Assembly (NCBI RefSeq): GCF_934754925.1
Contig: NZ_CAKVJA010000014.1
Location: 1 to 59,293, forward strand
DNA length: 59,293 nt
Direction of reading: 5' to 3'
From: an uncultured Clostridium sp.
GTDB lineage: Bacteria; Bacillota; Clostridia; Clostridiales; Clostridiaceae
The stretch's first letter is position 1. Each line of letters begins with the position of its first letter. A program made the position numbers and the translations under genes. Below the pieces are notes generated by a model, which ran no database searches, was not told where the DNA came from, and was given only the letters and a program-made list of their open reading frames with translations. Below are positions 43,484-51,836 of this stretch, in pieces.

Positions 43484-43752
43484 ATAAAAAAACTTCGTCT
43501 CTTTCTAGAGACGAAGTATATTCGCGGTTCCACTCTAATTAAACCATCATAATAATAATGATTTCACTCATTCTACGGTACAACATAATACCTGAGCACT
43601 ATAACGGGTGCTACCGTAAAACCTTACTATTATTTCAGGCATAAACTCCAAAGGGCACTTCATATAAATTACCAGTAAAAAGTTCTCAGCACTCTTTTCT
43701 CTCTGTAACCTTCCTTTATACTACTTTCCTTTTTCACAGTTTTAATTCCGAG
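43484..43752 (-). promoter_or_regulatory. T-box riboswitch, probable cysteine specificity
   Basis: On the minus strand the leader has a long stem I, then the T-box bulge sequence AGAGTGGAACCGCG (43523-43536). The perfect terminator ACTTCGTCTC/GAGACGAAGT follows with seven T residues (43484-43517). The specifier-loop area reads AGTTTATGCCTGAA and offers TGC (Cys), which fits the cysK gene downstream. Uncharged tRNA-Cys would pair with the T-box and prevent termination. Confidence 0.93.
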
Positions 43753-43776
43753 TATTTAACTAGACTTTATACTATA

Positions 43777-43804
43777 ATTATATGCTTCTTAATTAAAAAG
43801 TCAA
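43777..43804 (-). promoter_or_regulatory. Promoter of the T-box-cysK operon
   Basis: TTGACT -35 (43799-43804) and TATAAT -10 (43777-43782), 16 bp apart on the minus strand, about 25 bp before the T-box leader begins. Confidence 0.8.
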
Positions 43805-43822
43805 CAACTAATTTCAAATATT

Positions 43823-45076
43823 TTACTTATTTTTCTTTTTCCAAATTGGATATAAAACTTCATCAATTAAATCGTGAGTATTTACAACTCCTATTAAAAC
43901 ATCATTATTGTCAACTACTGGTATAGCCAATAAATCATATTTTGCTGCTATTTCAACAGCTTCATCTATATCCTCATTATGCTTAAGTATATTTATATTT
44001 TCATCCATTATTTCTTTTACTTTAACTTTACTATCATTTAGAATTAAATCTTTTAATTCTATTACTCCAATTACCCTTTCTTCTTCATCCTTTATAAATA
44101 TTGAATTTAACTCTTCATCTTCAGGATTACTTTCTCTTAAAATATCTATTATTTCTCCAACAGTAATATCCAAATTAAATGAAATAAAATCTTTACTCAT
44201 TATACTTCCGATTGTTTCTTCTTCATATTTAAGAAGTTCTTTTACTTCTTCAGCATCTTCTGTTTCTAAATTAACAAGTATCTTTTCCCTTTCATCATCA
44301 TCTAATTCATCTAATATATCTGCGATTTCATCATTAGGCATATTTTCTAATACTTCTACAGCCTTTGCTTCACTTAACCCCTTTATAATACTGCTTTTAT
44401 ATTCTGGTTCTATTTCTTCTAAAGTATCTGCTGCTAAATCTTCATCTAATGATTCAAAAATTTGTTTTCTTGAGCTTGCATCAAGATTTTCTAATATATC
44501 TGCTAAATCAGCAGGATGTAATGTTGATAGCTTTTTATATGGCACTGATATCTGTAAATTCTTATTAACCATTTCTAAAGATTCAACGTCATCCCACATA
44601 ATAACTTTATCTTCAAAGTCCTTGTTCAATACTTTATAGAAAAACTTTCCTAAGCCTTGACAGTTCATTCTTCTAAACTTAGCAAGAGGTCCCGTTTCAA
44701 CTGCAATTACCCTATATTCACCAGCAATTTCTGCAATTCTCAAATCATCAACTCTAACAACTTGCTTGCCATTAATATCTACAATCTTTTTATCTAATAA
44801 ATTTCTTGATAATAAATAAGAGTAAGTTCTTGGAAGTATTTCTTTGCTTCCACGAGTCATTATTTTTACCTTATTATCAACATTATAGAATAATATGCTT
44901 CTAAACTCATAATGGAATGTTACCCCATCACGTTTAACTTTATATCCAATAACTCTTGGATATCCTTGTTCAGTAGTTACATATATATCTTTTAATTCAC
45001 CAAGCACATCATCAAATTCATCATATATCTTTCTTCCTAATATGCTTGTAAATAAAAAAACTGATAATCTTTGCAT
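43823..45076 (-). CDS. PRC-barrel/MgtE-N/CBS-domain protein without membrane channel
   Basis: The 417-residue soluble protein has an N-terminal PRC-barrel-like part (residues ~1-150: VLGELKDIYVTTEQGYPRVI). A MgtE intracellular N domain follows (~180-275: LHPADLADILENL, LEEIEPEYKSSIIKGL, MPNDEIADILDELDDDE). Two CBS domains complete it (~285-410: IGSIMSKDFISFNLDITVGE, VKEIMDENINILKHNEDIDE). MgtE Mg2+ channels carry five further membrane helices; none is present here. It is therefore likely a regulatory or Mg2+/nucleotide-sensing protein rather than a transporter. Its leader contains a ribosome-binding-site-masking hairpin with an alternative pairing. The partner is unknown. Confidence 0.88.
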   Translation of the reverse strand: MQRLSVFLFTSILGRKIYDEFDDVLGELKDIYVTTEQGYPRVIGYKVKRDGVTFHYEFRSILFYNVDNKVKIMTRGSKEILPRTYSYLLSRNLLDKKIVDINGKQVVRVDDLRIAEIAGEYRVIAVETGPLAKFRRMNCQGLGKFFYKVLNKDFEDKVIMWDDVESLEMVNKNLQISVPYKKLSTLHPADLADILENLDASSRKQIFESLDEDLAADTLEEIEPEYKSSIIKGLSEAKAVEVLENMPNDEIADILDELDDDEREKILVNLETEDAEEVKELLKYEEETIGSIMSKDFISFNLDITVGEIIDILRESNPEDEELNSIFIKDEEERVIGVIELKDLILNDSKVKVKEIMDENINILKHNEDIDEAVEIAAKYDLLAIPVVDNNDVLIGVVNTHDLIDEVLYPIWKKKNK

Positions 45077-45085
45077 AAAAAATTC

Positions 45086-45210
45086 CTCCTCAATTAATAG
45101 AGGAGATGTTTGACTTTAAATCTGAGTTTCCCCTCTATTACTTCTTATATTCAATTTTCTTAAATTAATACTCTGAGGGACACCCTCCATTTAATCTCAC
45201 CACCATTATT
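45086..45210 (-). promoter_or_regulatory. Candidate switch-like leader of the MgtE/CBS gene
   Basis: On the minus strand CTCCTC (45100-45105) pairs with GAGGAG (45086-45091), burying the ribosome binding site. The first arm can instead pair upstream: TAATAGAGG (45132-45140) with CCTCTATTA (45095-45103), which frees the site. Further upstream is a GAGGG-TGT-CCCTC hairpin (45175-45187). A promoter TTGCAA-17-TAATAA lies above it near 45222-45250. I do not recognise a known class. Confidence 0.55.
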
Positions 45211-45251
45211 TTCAAAGACTATTTATTACAAACTTTACTTTAAAGTTGCAA

Positions 45252-45273
45252 TAAAAATGCCCTTTATTGGGCA
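45252..45273 (-). terminator. Terminator after the 45345-45995 gene
   Basis: TGCCC/GGGCA stem with a 6-nt loop, then TTTTTAT on the minus strand, ~72 bp beyond the stop. Confidence 0.75.
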
Positions 45274-45344
45274 TCATATATTAATATTATATTAACAACC
45301 CGATAAAAGGCAATACTATAAAAACAATATTTATTATTTAATTC

Positions 45345-45995
45345 TTATTTTTTAATTTTAAAGGTAGATATTGCCTTATAGGAACATCCTATAATACATA
45401 CTTCCCCAATTAATGGATATGGAAAAATTCTAATTCCACCTAAAAATATTATAAATTCTATAACAGTAATTATTAATGATACTAAAAGTAATTTCATTCC
45501 ACTTATATTACTGTATGGTTTATCAACAAATAGTAATGTTATAACTACAAATGAAGAAATTACTATTAAATAAATTAAATTTGGGACTAAAATTTCTTTA
45601 TAACTTACCATAAATCCAAATACAGTATCTACTCTTATGTCTAGTTTATAAAATATATTTATTAGACAATAGCCTAAGAATAATATAATCATAAAAGTAT
45701 AATTATAATCAAACCTTCTTTTTTCATCCCTTAAAAATATATAAATAGCTGCCAATATTAAAAGTGGAATAGCTAAAAAATTTAGTTGTGTGAATATTTT
45801 AATAAAATAAATAATTCTCTGTCTTTGTACTAACCATAAAGATAGTAATGACACGTATCTCACTACTATAATTGATAAGCTTACTAAATAAAACTTTCGT
45901 ATTTTTTTAGGGCATTTATTAGAACTTAAATAAATTAAATATAATGAAAAAATAATCATAAATAATAATATACATAAATAAATAAAGGCAACCAC
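45345..45995 (-). CDS. Polytopic membrane protein of unknown function
   Basis: I do not recognise this 216-residue protein. It has about seven predicted membrane segments (residues ~2-23, 34-56, 72-88, 99-115, 132-155, 167-188 and 192-207) with short loops. Charged patches near KCPKKIRKF and RDEKRRFDYN suggest cytoplasmic sides. It starts at GTG 45995 with AAAGGAG 7 nt upstream. It lies 69 bp after the lipid-kinase gene on the same strand, so a link to lipid metabolism is possible but not shown. Confidence 0.75.
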   Translation of the reverse strand: MVAFIYLCILLFMIIFSLYLIYLSSNKCPKKIRKFYLVSLSIIVVRYVSLLSLWLVQRQRIIYFIKIFTQLNFLAIPLLILAAIYIFLRDEKRRFDYNYTFMIILFLGYCLINIFYKLDIRVDTVFGFMVSYKEILVPNLIYLIVISSFVVITLLFVDKPYSNISGMKLLLVSLIITVIEFIIFLGGIRIFPYPLIGEVCIIGCSYKAISTFKIKK

Positions 45996-46064
45996 TTTTT
46001 ATCTCCTTTAGAAAAGTACTATTATTTATAATTATTAAATTTTTATTCTATTTATTCTTTTTTT

Positions 46065-46946
46065 CTACTTAACCCCTAAAATTTTCAATCCACCCTTTAT
46101 ACATTTTATATCTAATGGAAAATCTGGACCCTTTTCTCCATCTATATCTGTAACTATATTTTCATTACATTCTATATGAAGTCTATCAGTTTTAAAGTAT
46201 ATAACCTTATCTGAGTCTAGATGTTCTCCCTTAAGAACCTTTATAAATAAAGGAATTAATTCATATATTTGAACAGCCTTAAAAACTATTACATCTAACA
46301 TTCCATCTGTAGCATCAGCTCTAGTAGCTAAATTAAAATTTCCTGCAGTTTTTCCATTAAAAATTAACATAAGGTACATAGTACCATCAAAATTCACTTG
46401 TTCTGATGATATTTTTACTTTTAATGGTCTAAAATTCGGTAATTCTTCTATTCCCTTTAAGTAATATGCCAATTTTCCAATTGTATTTTTTAAATTTACA
46501 TCAGTTTTTTGAGACACATCCGTAAAAAGTCCTGTGCTAGCAACATTTACAAAGTATTTATTATTAATACTTCCTAAATCAACTGTAGTTGCTGTTGAGC
46601 CAATTATTTGCTTACAAGCCGCTTCTACATCAAATGGTATTCCTAAAAATTTAGAAAAATCATTTGCTGTACCTACTGGTAAAATACCTATAGGTAGTGA
46701 AATTCCCTGCTTAGCCATAGCATTTACAACTGAATCAACAGTTCCATCTCCACCAGCCACTAGTATATACTCATACTCACCTGGCTTAATATCATGAAAC
46801 GCACTTTCTATCCCACATTCTTTTCTTATTCTATATGGCACTATAGTAAGGCCAGCTTGTTGATGTATGTTAATTATTTCATCTAGTTTTGATAAAATAA
46901 TATTTTCTCCTGAATATGGATTATAAATTAACTTTACCTTTTTCAT
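46065..46946 (-). CDS. Diacylglycerol kinase family lipid kinase (YegS/DgkB-like)
   Basis: The 293-residue soluble lipid kinase has the nucleotide loop NPYSGEN at residues ~10-16, the conserved VAGGDGTVDSVVNAM and the LPVGTANDFSKFLGIP motif. A C-terminal beta-rich domain follows with DATDGMLDVIVF and DIDGEKGPDFPLDI. The family phosphorylates diacylglycerol or related lipids, recycling the product of lipoteichoic-acid or glycolipid turnover. Ribosome binding site AGGAGGG. Divergent from pssA, another phospholipid gene, across 221 bp. Confidence 0.93.
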   Translation of the reverse strand: MKKVKLIYNPYSGENIILSKLDEIINIHQQAGLTIVPYRIRKECGIESAFHDIKPGEYEYILVAGGDGTVDSVVNAMAKQGISLPIGILPVGTANDFSKFLGIPFDVEAACKQIIGSTATTVDLGSINNKYFVNVASTGLFTDVSQKTDVNLKNTIGKLAYYLKGIEELPNFRPLKVKISSEQVNFDGTMYLMLIFNGKTAGNFNLATRADATDGMLDVIVFKAVQIYELIPLFIKVLKGEHLDSDKVIYFKTDRLHIECNENIVTDIDGEKGPDFPLDIKCIKGGLKILGVK

Positions 46947-47168
46947 TGTATCCCTCCTATTATCTCTATAAAATTATACCACATATATTTTATTACGCTA
47001 TATCTCGAATATATTTAAAACTCCTTATATATACTATGTATATACCCATTAAACACCTATGTTTTCATGTTTAACAAATTCTTCAGACATTCATTTTACA
47101 GAATATTAATTTTTTTTAAATTTTATGTTATAATTATCTTTATGTAAGATAGAATTAGGAGTGATTAT

Positions 47169-47690
47169 ATGAGAAAAAGCAGTATTCCTAACATCTTTAC
47201 TTTTATTAATTTATCATTTGGAATATTATCACTGCTTTCTACCTTTGATGGCAACTATTCTCTAGCATGTATTTTTATACTGCTTGCTGCATTAGTTGAT
47301 CGATATGATGGTAGAATAGCACGCTATTTACAAGTTACAAGTGATTTAGGGAAAGAACTAGATTCATTAGCTGATTTAGTTTCCTTCGGTGTTGCACCAT
47401 CTATATTAGTATTTCTATTATTTGATTTTTATACCCTAGGACCCTCAGGTATATTAGGAATAATTCCACTTTTATTATTTCCAATATGCGGTGCTTTTAG
47501 ATTAGCTAGATATAATGCCAGTGAATTTAATGGAGTTTTTACAGGTGTTCCTATTACTGTTACAGGTAGCTTTTTAGCATTATTCTGTTTATTTACCATT
47601 AACAAAGACATTTCAGCACTTATTCCATTATTATTATTATTATTAGGATCTTATTTGATGGTAAGTACATTTAAATTAAAAAAATTCTAA
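47169..47690 (+). CDS. pssA: CDP-diacylglycerol--serine O-phosphatidyltransferase
   Basis: PssA makes phosphatidylserine from CDP-diacylglycerol and serine. The 173-residue membrane enzyme has the CDP-alcohol phosphotransferase signature D-x2-DG-x2-AR-x8-G-x3-D-x3-D in VDRYDGRIARY...GKELDSLADL, and about six membrane helices. The start follows AGGAGTGATTAT. It is one of only two protein genes on the plus strand and is closed by a bidirectional terminator. No psd gene follows. Confidence 0.95.
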   Translation: MRKSSIPNIFTFINLSFGILSLLSTFDGNYSLACIFILLAALVDRYDGRIARYLQVTSDLGKELDSLADLVSFGVAPSILVFLLFDFYTLGPSGILGIIPLLLFPICGAFRLARYNASEFNGVFTGVPITVTGSFLALFCLFTINKDISALIPLLLLLLGSYLMVSTFKLKKF

Positions 47691-47692
47691 AA

Positions 47693-47745
47693 AAAGCTAT
47701 ATCAAAGATATTTAAATAACTTACACTTTGATATAGCTTTCTTTT
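47693..47745. terminator. Bidirectional terminator between pssA and the 47744 gene
   Basis: AAAGCTATATCAAAG/CTTTGATATAGCTTT, a perfect 15-bp stem with an 18-nt loop and T-tails on both strands, lies between the convergent genes. Confidence 0.9.
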
Positions 47746-48142
47746 AACTATTTAGTTTCTCTTCTTGATCCTTCTTATAAGCCTTTAAACTTTCAAACTC
47801 TTCTCTAGTAGATGAGTCTTGAAAAAATAATTCATCATCTACTTCAGTTAAAATTACCTTATTATCACTTTTCTTTAAAATATAATCTCCAACTAGAGCA
47901 CAATATTTAAAATAAGTTTCTCCGCATTCATCTAATAAATCAATAACATTATCTATTATCTTACCTAATTCATTTGCTCTATGAACAGCTTCTTTAACGT
48001 AACTACTTTTTGCCTCATATATATTATTTAATTCTGCAGCTCCCCCTATTAATAATCTATATGAGTCTACCATTGTTTTTAATAATTGATTTAAATTATT
48101 AATATCAACATAATATTCTTTCATTAATTGTTGATATTTCAT
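47744..48142 (-). CDS. Hypothetical helical protein
   Basis: This 132-residue soluble protein is not recognised. It looks almost fully alpha-helical (ELNNIYEAKSSYVKEAVHRA, ELGKIIDNVIDLLDECGETY). It has no signal peptide, membrane segment or obvious metal motif, and an acidic, Lys-rich C-terminus. It starts behind GGAGGTATTTAA, 36 bp after the 48179-48610 gene, and should be the last gene of the rubrerythrin operon. Confidence 0.7.
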   Translation of the reverse strand: MKYQQLMKEYYVDINNLNQLLKTMVDSYRLLIGGAAELNNIYEAKSSYVKEAVHRANELGKIIDNVIDLLDECGETYFKYCALVGDYILKKSDNKVILTEVDDELFFQDSSTREEFESLKAYKKDQEEKLNS

Positions 48143-48178
48143 TTAAATACCTCCGAATTATAATTATTTTAAATTAAT

Positions 48179-48610
48179 TTAGTTACAATTTTTATTACAT
48201 CCCTTAAGATTAATATTAATATTCTCTATAAATTCATCATCTAATTCTTCAAATATCTTTCCTTCATTACTACATAATTTTTCAAAATCACTTTTTTCCT
48301 TTAAAGGTACATATATGGTTGACCCATTCTCTTTTTTATTAGTGGTTGTGTTATCTTCTACTTTAGCTTTATTTCCACATTGTTTTTCATTCATATTTAC
48401 TTCTATATTAACAATATCTTGCTTTTCTTTTGCAGTCTTACTATTTTCTAAATATTCTTTATTCATCTTTAAATTGCTGTTATCTTTTTTGCCAGTACTT
48501 TCTCTATACATATTTAAATCTATTTCTAAATTATTATTTTCTTCATTTAATGTAAATCCCTCTCCAAAAATTACAGGAACAAAAAATTCTTTTGGTATTG
48601 ATATAAACAT
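48179..48610 (-). CDS. Hypothetical hydrophilic protein
   Basis: This 143-residue protein is not recognised. A hydrophobic start (MFISIPKEFFVPVIFGEGF) is followed by a low-complexity Asn/Lys/Glu-rich middle (residues ~40-95) and a short C-terminal end with CNKNC, a possible metal-binding pair. It has a good AAGGAG site and begins 13 bp after the rubrerythrin stop. The paired gene after it is also unknown. Compositional bias suggests a fast-evolving or disordered protein. Confidence 0.65.
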   Translation of the reverse strand: MFISIPKEFFVPVIFGEGFTLNEENNNLEIDLNMYRESTGKKDNSNLKMNKEYLENSKTAKEKQDIVNIEVNMNEKQCGNKAKVEDNTTTNKKENGSTIYVPLKEKSDFEKLCSNEGKIFEELDDEFIENININLKGCNKNCN

Positions 48611-48623
48611 TACTTATAACTCC

Positions 48624-49166
48624 TTATATATTTTTTATTTCACAATATGGTTTAAAATAATCTTTTGGATATGCACATAATGGACATTTATCCGGTGCTT
48701 CTGCCCCCTCATGTATATATCCACAATTCATGCAAACCCACTTAGAATTCTCAGGACCAACAAACATTGATTTCTTATTTAATTTATCATATAACTTTTT
48801 AAACCTTTCAGCATGAGCTTCCTCTACTTCTCTCAACTCCTTATATAAGTCAGCAATTTCCTTAAACCCTTCATTTTTAGCTTCTTGTTCAAATTTAGCA
48901 TATAATTCTTTATATTCCTCTGTTTCGCTACATATTGCATCAATTAAATTTTCTTTAGTACTAGAAACTAACTTTAAAATTTCTCCATAAACTCTCCTTG
49001 CATGAGCTAATTCATTTATTGCAGTAATATCGAAAACTTCAGCTATCCACTGATAACCTTCTTTTTTGGCCTTTTCTGCATATAAAGTATATTTATTTCT
49101 TGCTCTACTTTCTCCAGCAAAGGTTCTATACAGATTTTTCTCTGTTTTACTTCCCTTTAAATCCAT
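48624..49166 (-). CDS. rbr: Rubrerythrin
   Basis: Rubrerythrin reduces hydrogen peroxide in anaerobes. The 180-residue product has the ferritin-like di-iron domain (ESRARNKYTLYAEKAK; NELAHARRVY; EVEEAHAERF) with the carboxylate/His iron ligands. A C-terminal rubredoxin-like domain follows, with two CxxC knuckles (WVCMNCGYIHEG and KCPLCAYPKDYF). ATG 49166 follows GAGGAG. It heads an operon with two unknown small proteins. Confidence 0.96.
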   Translation of the reverse strand: MDLKGSKTEKNLYRTFAGESRARNKYTLYAEKAKKEGYQWIAEVFDITAINELAHARRVYGEILKLVSSTKENLIDAICSETEEYKELYAKFEQEAKNEGFKEIADLYKELREVEEAHAERFKKLYDKLNKKSMFVGPENSKWVCMNCGYIHEGAEAPDKCPLCAYPKDYFKPYCEIKNI

Positions 49167-49215
49167 TTTTATCTCCTCTAAAATATTCCTAATATTAAAT
49201 TATTCAAAACATACA

Positions 49216-49275
49216 AAAATGATGAATCATAAATGATAGTAAGCATATTACTTATCACTTTTAATTCATCATTTT
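49216..49275. repeat. Intergenic inverted-repeat element upstream of rbr
   Basis: The outer arms AAAATGATGAAT (49216-49227) and ATTCATCATTTT (49264-49275) pair perfectly. An inner stem GATAGTAAG/CTTATCAC-like arm is imperfect. It lies between the spoVR stop (49286) and rbr and can act as the terminator of the spoVR operon. Its nested form resembles the elements at 4754 and 30063. Confidence 0.6.
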
Positions 49276-49285
49276 CTCCTTAATA

Positions 49286-50656
49286 TTAATTTACTGTTAC
49301 TCTTCTATCATTATCACATACTATTTCGATACTTCTACCTTCCTTAGTATGTGTATTTAATATAACTTTATGCCCCCAAAGATCAAATAAATATTTTAAT
49401 GTTTCTTTTGCATAAAGTAGCTCAAGTTCTCTACCATCAAAAACATGTTCTAATGTTAAAGTACCATCACGCTTATTCAAATCAACAATTCTTATATAAG
49501 GAATAGATCCAACTCCACATGAGTCTGACATAGTGTCTCTTATACTCTTCCATCCCTCTTCATCAGAGACTTCATCCACTACAAATTCAAAGCTCTTCTT
49601 TGCATACTGGAATAATCCCAAATCCTTGCACAATTCTTGAGTTAAATATTTACGTAAAAATGAATTATCTCTTTCTATATATCTAACTTCAAATAACTTA
49701 TCTCTGCCATATCTTTTTTCAATATCTTCAAACACTTTAAATCCAACATAATAAGGATTTAACCCACCTAATGCAGGTGCTATAACATCATTATGACGTT
49801 TAATAAACTCAAAATGTAATCCTTCTGGTAAATCTAAACTCTTCAAAATGTTATAATGACAATAGCTTGCCCATCCTTCATTCATTATCTTAGTTTCAAT
49901 TTGTGGTATAAAATATTGAGTCTCCCTTTTAACTATTTTAAGAATTGATTTTTCCCATTCCTCTAAAGAACCATATTTCATTATAAATCCTATAATATCA
50001 TCACAAGGTTCTATAGGCGTCTTACTCAAATCTGGCAATTCAATTTCTTCATCACTATTTAATATATCTCTGCCTTGAATTTTCATATTATACTCTTCTA
50101 TTAAATTAGCTTTGATTTCTTCATCACTTAATTCCTTCACACCAACTACTCTTGGTATTTGATATCTAAGTGCGTGAGCTGCATCTAATATCTTTTCAAC
50201 CCTACTATAGCCTATACTAGGATCATTTATATAACCTCTAATTATATCAGCATCTAACTTAAACATCTCCAAAGTATAATAGGCTTTAGTTCCTTCTCTA
50301 AATAACCTATTATTTTTAAAGAAATCATTATGTCCATAAACATGAGCCATAGTTAAGATTTGTAAAAGTAATGTATTTTCTTTCATTAAGTATGCAAGGG
50401 ATGGATTTGAGTTTATTACCATCTCATAAGGCAAACCAGTTAAATTTAATGAATATAATGTCTTATTTTTTTCATATGCCTTACCATAACTCCAATGAGG
50501 ATATTTAGATGGCATACCCACATAAGCTTCATAAGCTAACATTTCATTAAATCCAACTATTTCAAACTCCTGAGGATAATAATCAAGTCCAAATTCAGTT
50601 GCTTTCTTCTCAATCTTTACATTCCACTCTTCTAATTCCTTTAGTGTGTACTCCAT
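49286..50656 (-). CDS. spoVR: SpoVR family protein
   Basis: SpoVR-like proteins are needed for normal spore cortex formation in Bacillus; their biochemistry is unclear. The 456-residue product has the family marks DYYPQEFEIVGFNEML, MPSKYPHWSYGKAYE, MAHVYGHNDFFKNN, MNEGWASYCHY and GGLNPYYVGFKVFEDIE. Its ATG shares one base with the yhbH stop (TAATG), so the two are coupled. It is the last gene of prkA-yhbH-spoVR. Confidence 0.95.
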   Translation of the reverse strand: MEYTLKELEEWNVKIEKKATEFGLDYYPQEFEIVGFNEMLAYEAYVGMPSKYPHWSYGKAYEKNKTLYSLNLTGLPYEMVINSNPSLAYLMKENTLLLQILTMAHVYGHNDFFKNNRLFREGTKAYYTLEMFKLDADIIRGYINDPSIGYSRVEKILDAAHALRYQIPRVVGVKELSDEEIKANLIEEYNMKIQGRDILNSDEEIELPDLSKTPIEPCDDIIGFIMKYGSLEEWEKSILKIVKRETQYFIPQIETKIMNEGWASYCHYNILKSLDLPEGLHFEFIKRHNDVIAPALGGLNPYYVGFKVFEDIEKRYGRDKLFEVRYIERDNSFLRKYLTQELCKDLGLFQYAKKSFEFVVDEVSDEEGWKSIRDTMSDSCGVGSIPYIRIVDLNKRDGTLTLEHVFDGRELELLYAKETLKYLFDLWGHKVILNTHTKEGRSIEIVCDNDRRVTVN

Positions 50657-51831
50657 TATTCATCCTCCTTTAGCTCCTTGCTTAACATCAACTTAAGAGC
50701 GTCCCATAAATTCTTTTTCTCTTTAACAATAACAGAGACAAATTTCTTATCTGAAATTTCCTTATTAAATCTATAGTACATTGTTGTTGAATAAGTTGAT
50801 GGTAAAAGTTCAGCATATCCAAACATATTACTAACTTCACACAGTTTCTTCACAGATTCAATTGCTCTTTCATTATCTTCAGACCAGTTATCACCGTCAC
50901 TGGCATAAACAGGATATATATTCCAAACTTCTGGAGAATATTTTTCTTCAATAAGCTTTAATGCTAAATTTAAACCACTAGAAATATATGTTCCTCCTGA
51001 TTCTGCCTTATGGAAAAATTCGTATTCATTAACTTGTTTTGCAACTGTTGTATGAGAAATAAATTCAAATGCAATATTATTATATTTTCTTTTTATAAAA
51101 GTAGATAATACAAAGAAAAATGATCTTGCTAAATACTTTTTAGTACTATCCATAGATCCAGATACATCCATTATAAAAATCATTACAGCATTACTTTCCT
51201 TTTTAGGTTTAGTTTTAACTCTGTAATATCTAATATCATCTTCTCTAAATGGAAATCTATCTAATTCATCATCTAATCCAGCTTCTTTAAGTGCACGTTT
51301 TTTTCCTTGCTTACGAGCTGTCTTAGCCATAACAGTTTTTTTCTTCGCTAACCTTGGATTAATACCATGTCTTTGATATCCTCTTTTCCTGCTAGCACTT
51401 TCTGTTATTACTTCTGAATATTTCTTTTTATCTAAATTTGGCAAATCTAAATCCTCGACTATATAATCCATTAACTCTTCTAAAGTTATTTCTGTTTCAT
51501 ATATATCGTCCCCTTCAGAATTACCTGCACCTTTATTTCCCTTTTTACCACTAGATTCAGCTGACCCTATTTTGTCACCGCGCTTTTCTTCACCTGTACC
51601 GGTAGCAACACCCTTATTGTTGCTACCATATACAAATTGATATTCTTTTATTCCTCTAATAGGAATTTTAAATTTCTTATTTTTAGTTTCTCCTACTATA
51701 CTCTCTTCTGATAGTATGTCTCCTAAATTTTCTTTAATAGACTTTTCCACCAACTGCCTATGTCTTCTTCTATCTTCAATACTTCTATCATGCTCAACGG
51801 GATTTATAGTATTGTCTCTAAATATAGCCAT
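50656..51831 (-). CDS. yhbH: YhbH/YeaH family protein (DUF444, VWA-like)
   Basis: YhbH is a sporulation-linked protein that travels with PrkA. The 391-residue product has the N-terminal IFRDNTINPVEHDRSIEDRR, a basic hinge (GYQRHGINPRLAKKKTV) and a C-terminal VWA-like domain with the metal-site motif FIMDVSGSMDSTKK. I chose ATG 51831, 5 nt past the prkA stop, with GGAAGG upstream. Between prkA and spoVR in the usual order. Confidence 0.94.
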   Translation of the reverse strand: MAIFRDNTINPVEHDRSIEDRRRHRQLVEKSIKENLGDILSEESIVGETKNKKFKIPIRGIKEYQFVYGSNNKGVATGTGEEKRGDKIGSAESSGKKGNKGAGNSEGDDIYETEITLEELMDYIVEDLDLPNLDKKKYSEVITESASRKRGYQRHGINPRLAKKKTVMAKTARKQGKKRALKEAGLDDELDRFPFREDDIRYYRVKTKPKKESNAVMIFIMDVSGSMDSTKKYLARSFFFVLSTFIKRKYNNIAFEFISHTTVAKQVNEYEFFHKAESGGTYISSGLNLALKLIEEKYSPEVWNIYPVYASDGDNWSEDNERAIESVKKLCEVSNMFGYAELLPSTYSTTMYYRFNKEISDKKFVSVIVKEKKNLWDALKLMLSKELKEDE

Positions 51832-51836
51832 CCTTA

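Noticed and set aside
43908..44639. Long plus-strand open frame (243 codons) opposite the MgtE/CBS gene
   Set aside because: Its serine-rich translation is an antisense artefact of the acidic, repeat-like MgtE/CBS gene, and it has no ribosome binding site.
45086..45250. M-box (ykoK) Mg2+ riboswitch before the MgtE-like gene
   Set aside because: The leader is too short and lacks the conserved GTTAGGTGAGGCTCCT-type core, so I left it as an unclassified candidate.
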